Source of the DNA: Victivallis vadensis
Lineage (GTDB): Bacteria; Verrucomicrobiota; Lentisphaeria; Victivallales; GWF2-50-93
DNA length: 13,494 bases
Assembly (NCBI GenBank): GCA_020718525.1
Contig: DYRX01000083.1
Span: 1 to 13,494 of the forward strand
Direction of reading: 5' to 3'
Positions 13,171-13,494 of the stretch are shown here, one piece after another. Each line of letters starts with the position of its first letter. The first letter of the stretch is position 1. Both the position numbers and the translations under genes were made by a program. The notes under the pieces were generated by a model, which saw only the letters and a list, made by a program, of their open reading frames with translations, was not told the origin of the DNA and ran no database searches.

Positions 13171-13234
13171 TGCAATGTCATGTACATTTGAGCCAGTTGC
13201 ATAAGTCATAAACCGAGCCATTGCGTGAGTCATT
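13171..13234. repeat. Imperfect direct repeats downstream of hemB
   Basis: GAGCCA followed by TTGC and AGTCAT occurs at 13190-13209 and 13215-13234, 25 bp apart. A weaker TGCAATGTCAT precedes them at 13171. They lie in the 210-bp gap (13122-13331) before the next ORF, which otherwise shows no clear terminator. They may be an operator for the next gene or decayed repeats. Confidence 0.3.
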
Positions 13235-13331
13235 GGAGGGCTCGCAAATATTTTTGGCAGGGGCAATACCCATGGCGGAAATATGAAGCATGCACCCAAT
13301 GAGACCGCAACCCTTCAGGGATGAAGTTCTT

Positions 13332-13494
13332 ATGAAATCATACTTTGCTCCAAAATCCTCGACATATCACAGCAACAGATATTCATCCAAAATCGGGTCG
13401 CAAAGTGAAATAAAGATTAAAGATTCAGAGCTTACTTTCATCATTGATATGCTCAACAAGTTGAAAGACAGGATTGGCAAGGTTGAAAAATCCG
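13332..13494 (+). CDS. Start of an unknown protein (cut by window edge)
   Basis: The frame stays open for 54 codons to the right edge. ATG13332 has AGGGA ten bases upstream; in-frame ATGs at 13290 and 13299 are alternatives with weaker sites. The product starts MKSYFAPKSSTYHSNRYSSK and continues with a Lys-rich, probably helical stretch (LTFIIDMLNKLKDRIGKVEK). I recognise no family. It does not look like HemL, the missing tetrapyrrole enzyme. Confidence 0.45.
   Translation, partial: MKSYFAPKSSTYHSNRYSSKIGSQSEIKIKDSELTFIIDMLNKLKDRIGKVEKS

Noticed and set aside
13332..13494. The partial right-hand gene as hemL, completing the pathway
   Set aside because: The visible N-terminus has no resemblance to a PLP-dependent aminotransferase.

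Overview
The window joins two unrelated blocks at a tRNA gene. Positions 1 to about 5405 are the integrase-proximal end of an integrated, phage-like element, read entirely leftward (minus strand). Positions about 5500 to 13494 are chromosomal genes for sulfite reduction and for making siroheme and tetrapyrroles. The host cannot be named from sequence alone. The heavily fused and shortened tetrapyrrole genes and the style of primase-helicase make me think of the PVC superphylum (Lentisphaerota or Verrucomicrobiota-like). That is a guess.

Element (1-5405): a tRNA-Ser(CGA) gene is followed, past two inverted repeats, by a tyrosine integrase. Next comes a compact control region: a perfect-consensus sigma70-type promoter with a palindrome in its spacer, a leader of about 185 nt ending in a strong intrinsic terminator, and a hairpin over the next ribosome binding site. 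Then follow a small winged-helix DNA-binding protein, a 115-aa protein with a primase-like DID motif, and an 814-aa Toprim/SF3-type primase-helicase, each overlapping the next by ATGA. A 66-aa unknown ORF and the start of a family A DNA polymerase (3'-5' exonuclease domain, cut by the window edge) complete the set. A cluster of TACGCCCA repeats lies around the helicase/polymerase junction and may be an origin or operator array. The far end of the element and its att copy lie outside the window.

Chromosomal block (5744-13121): cysH (APS/PAPS reductase) and a siroheme [4Fe-4S] sulfite/nitrite reductase run leftward as an overlapping pair. Reading rightward from the 105-bp divergent gap are a precorrin-2 dehydrogenase-glutamyl-tRNA reductase fusion, a HemC-CobA-HemD triple fusion overlapping it by 38 nt, and hemB. 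Apart from HemL (not present here), three polypeptides would carry the route from glutamyl-tRNA to uroporphyrinogen III, precorrin-2 and sirohydrochlorin, and so feed the sulfite reductase. HemC appears to lack its third domain with the cofactor-binding cysteine, and GluTR lacks most of its dimerisation domain.

The most striking unexplained signal is a perfect 13-bp palindrome, TGCGAANTTCGCA, found five times inside coding sequence of the chromosomal block, in all three reading phases, and never in the element. This looks like a DNA-level repeat of the iterated-palindrome kind rather than a protein-coding constraint.
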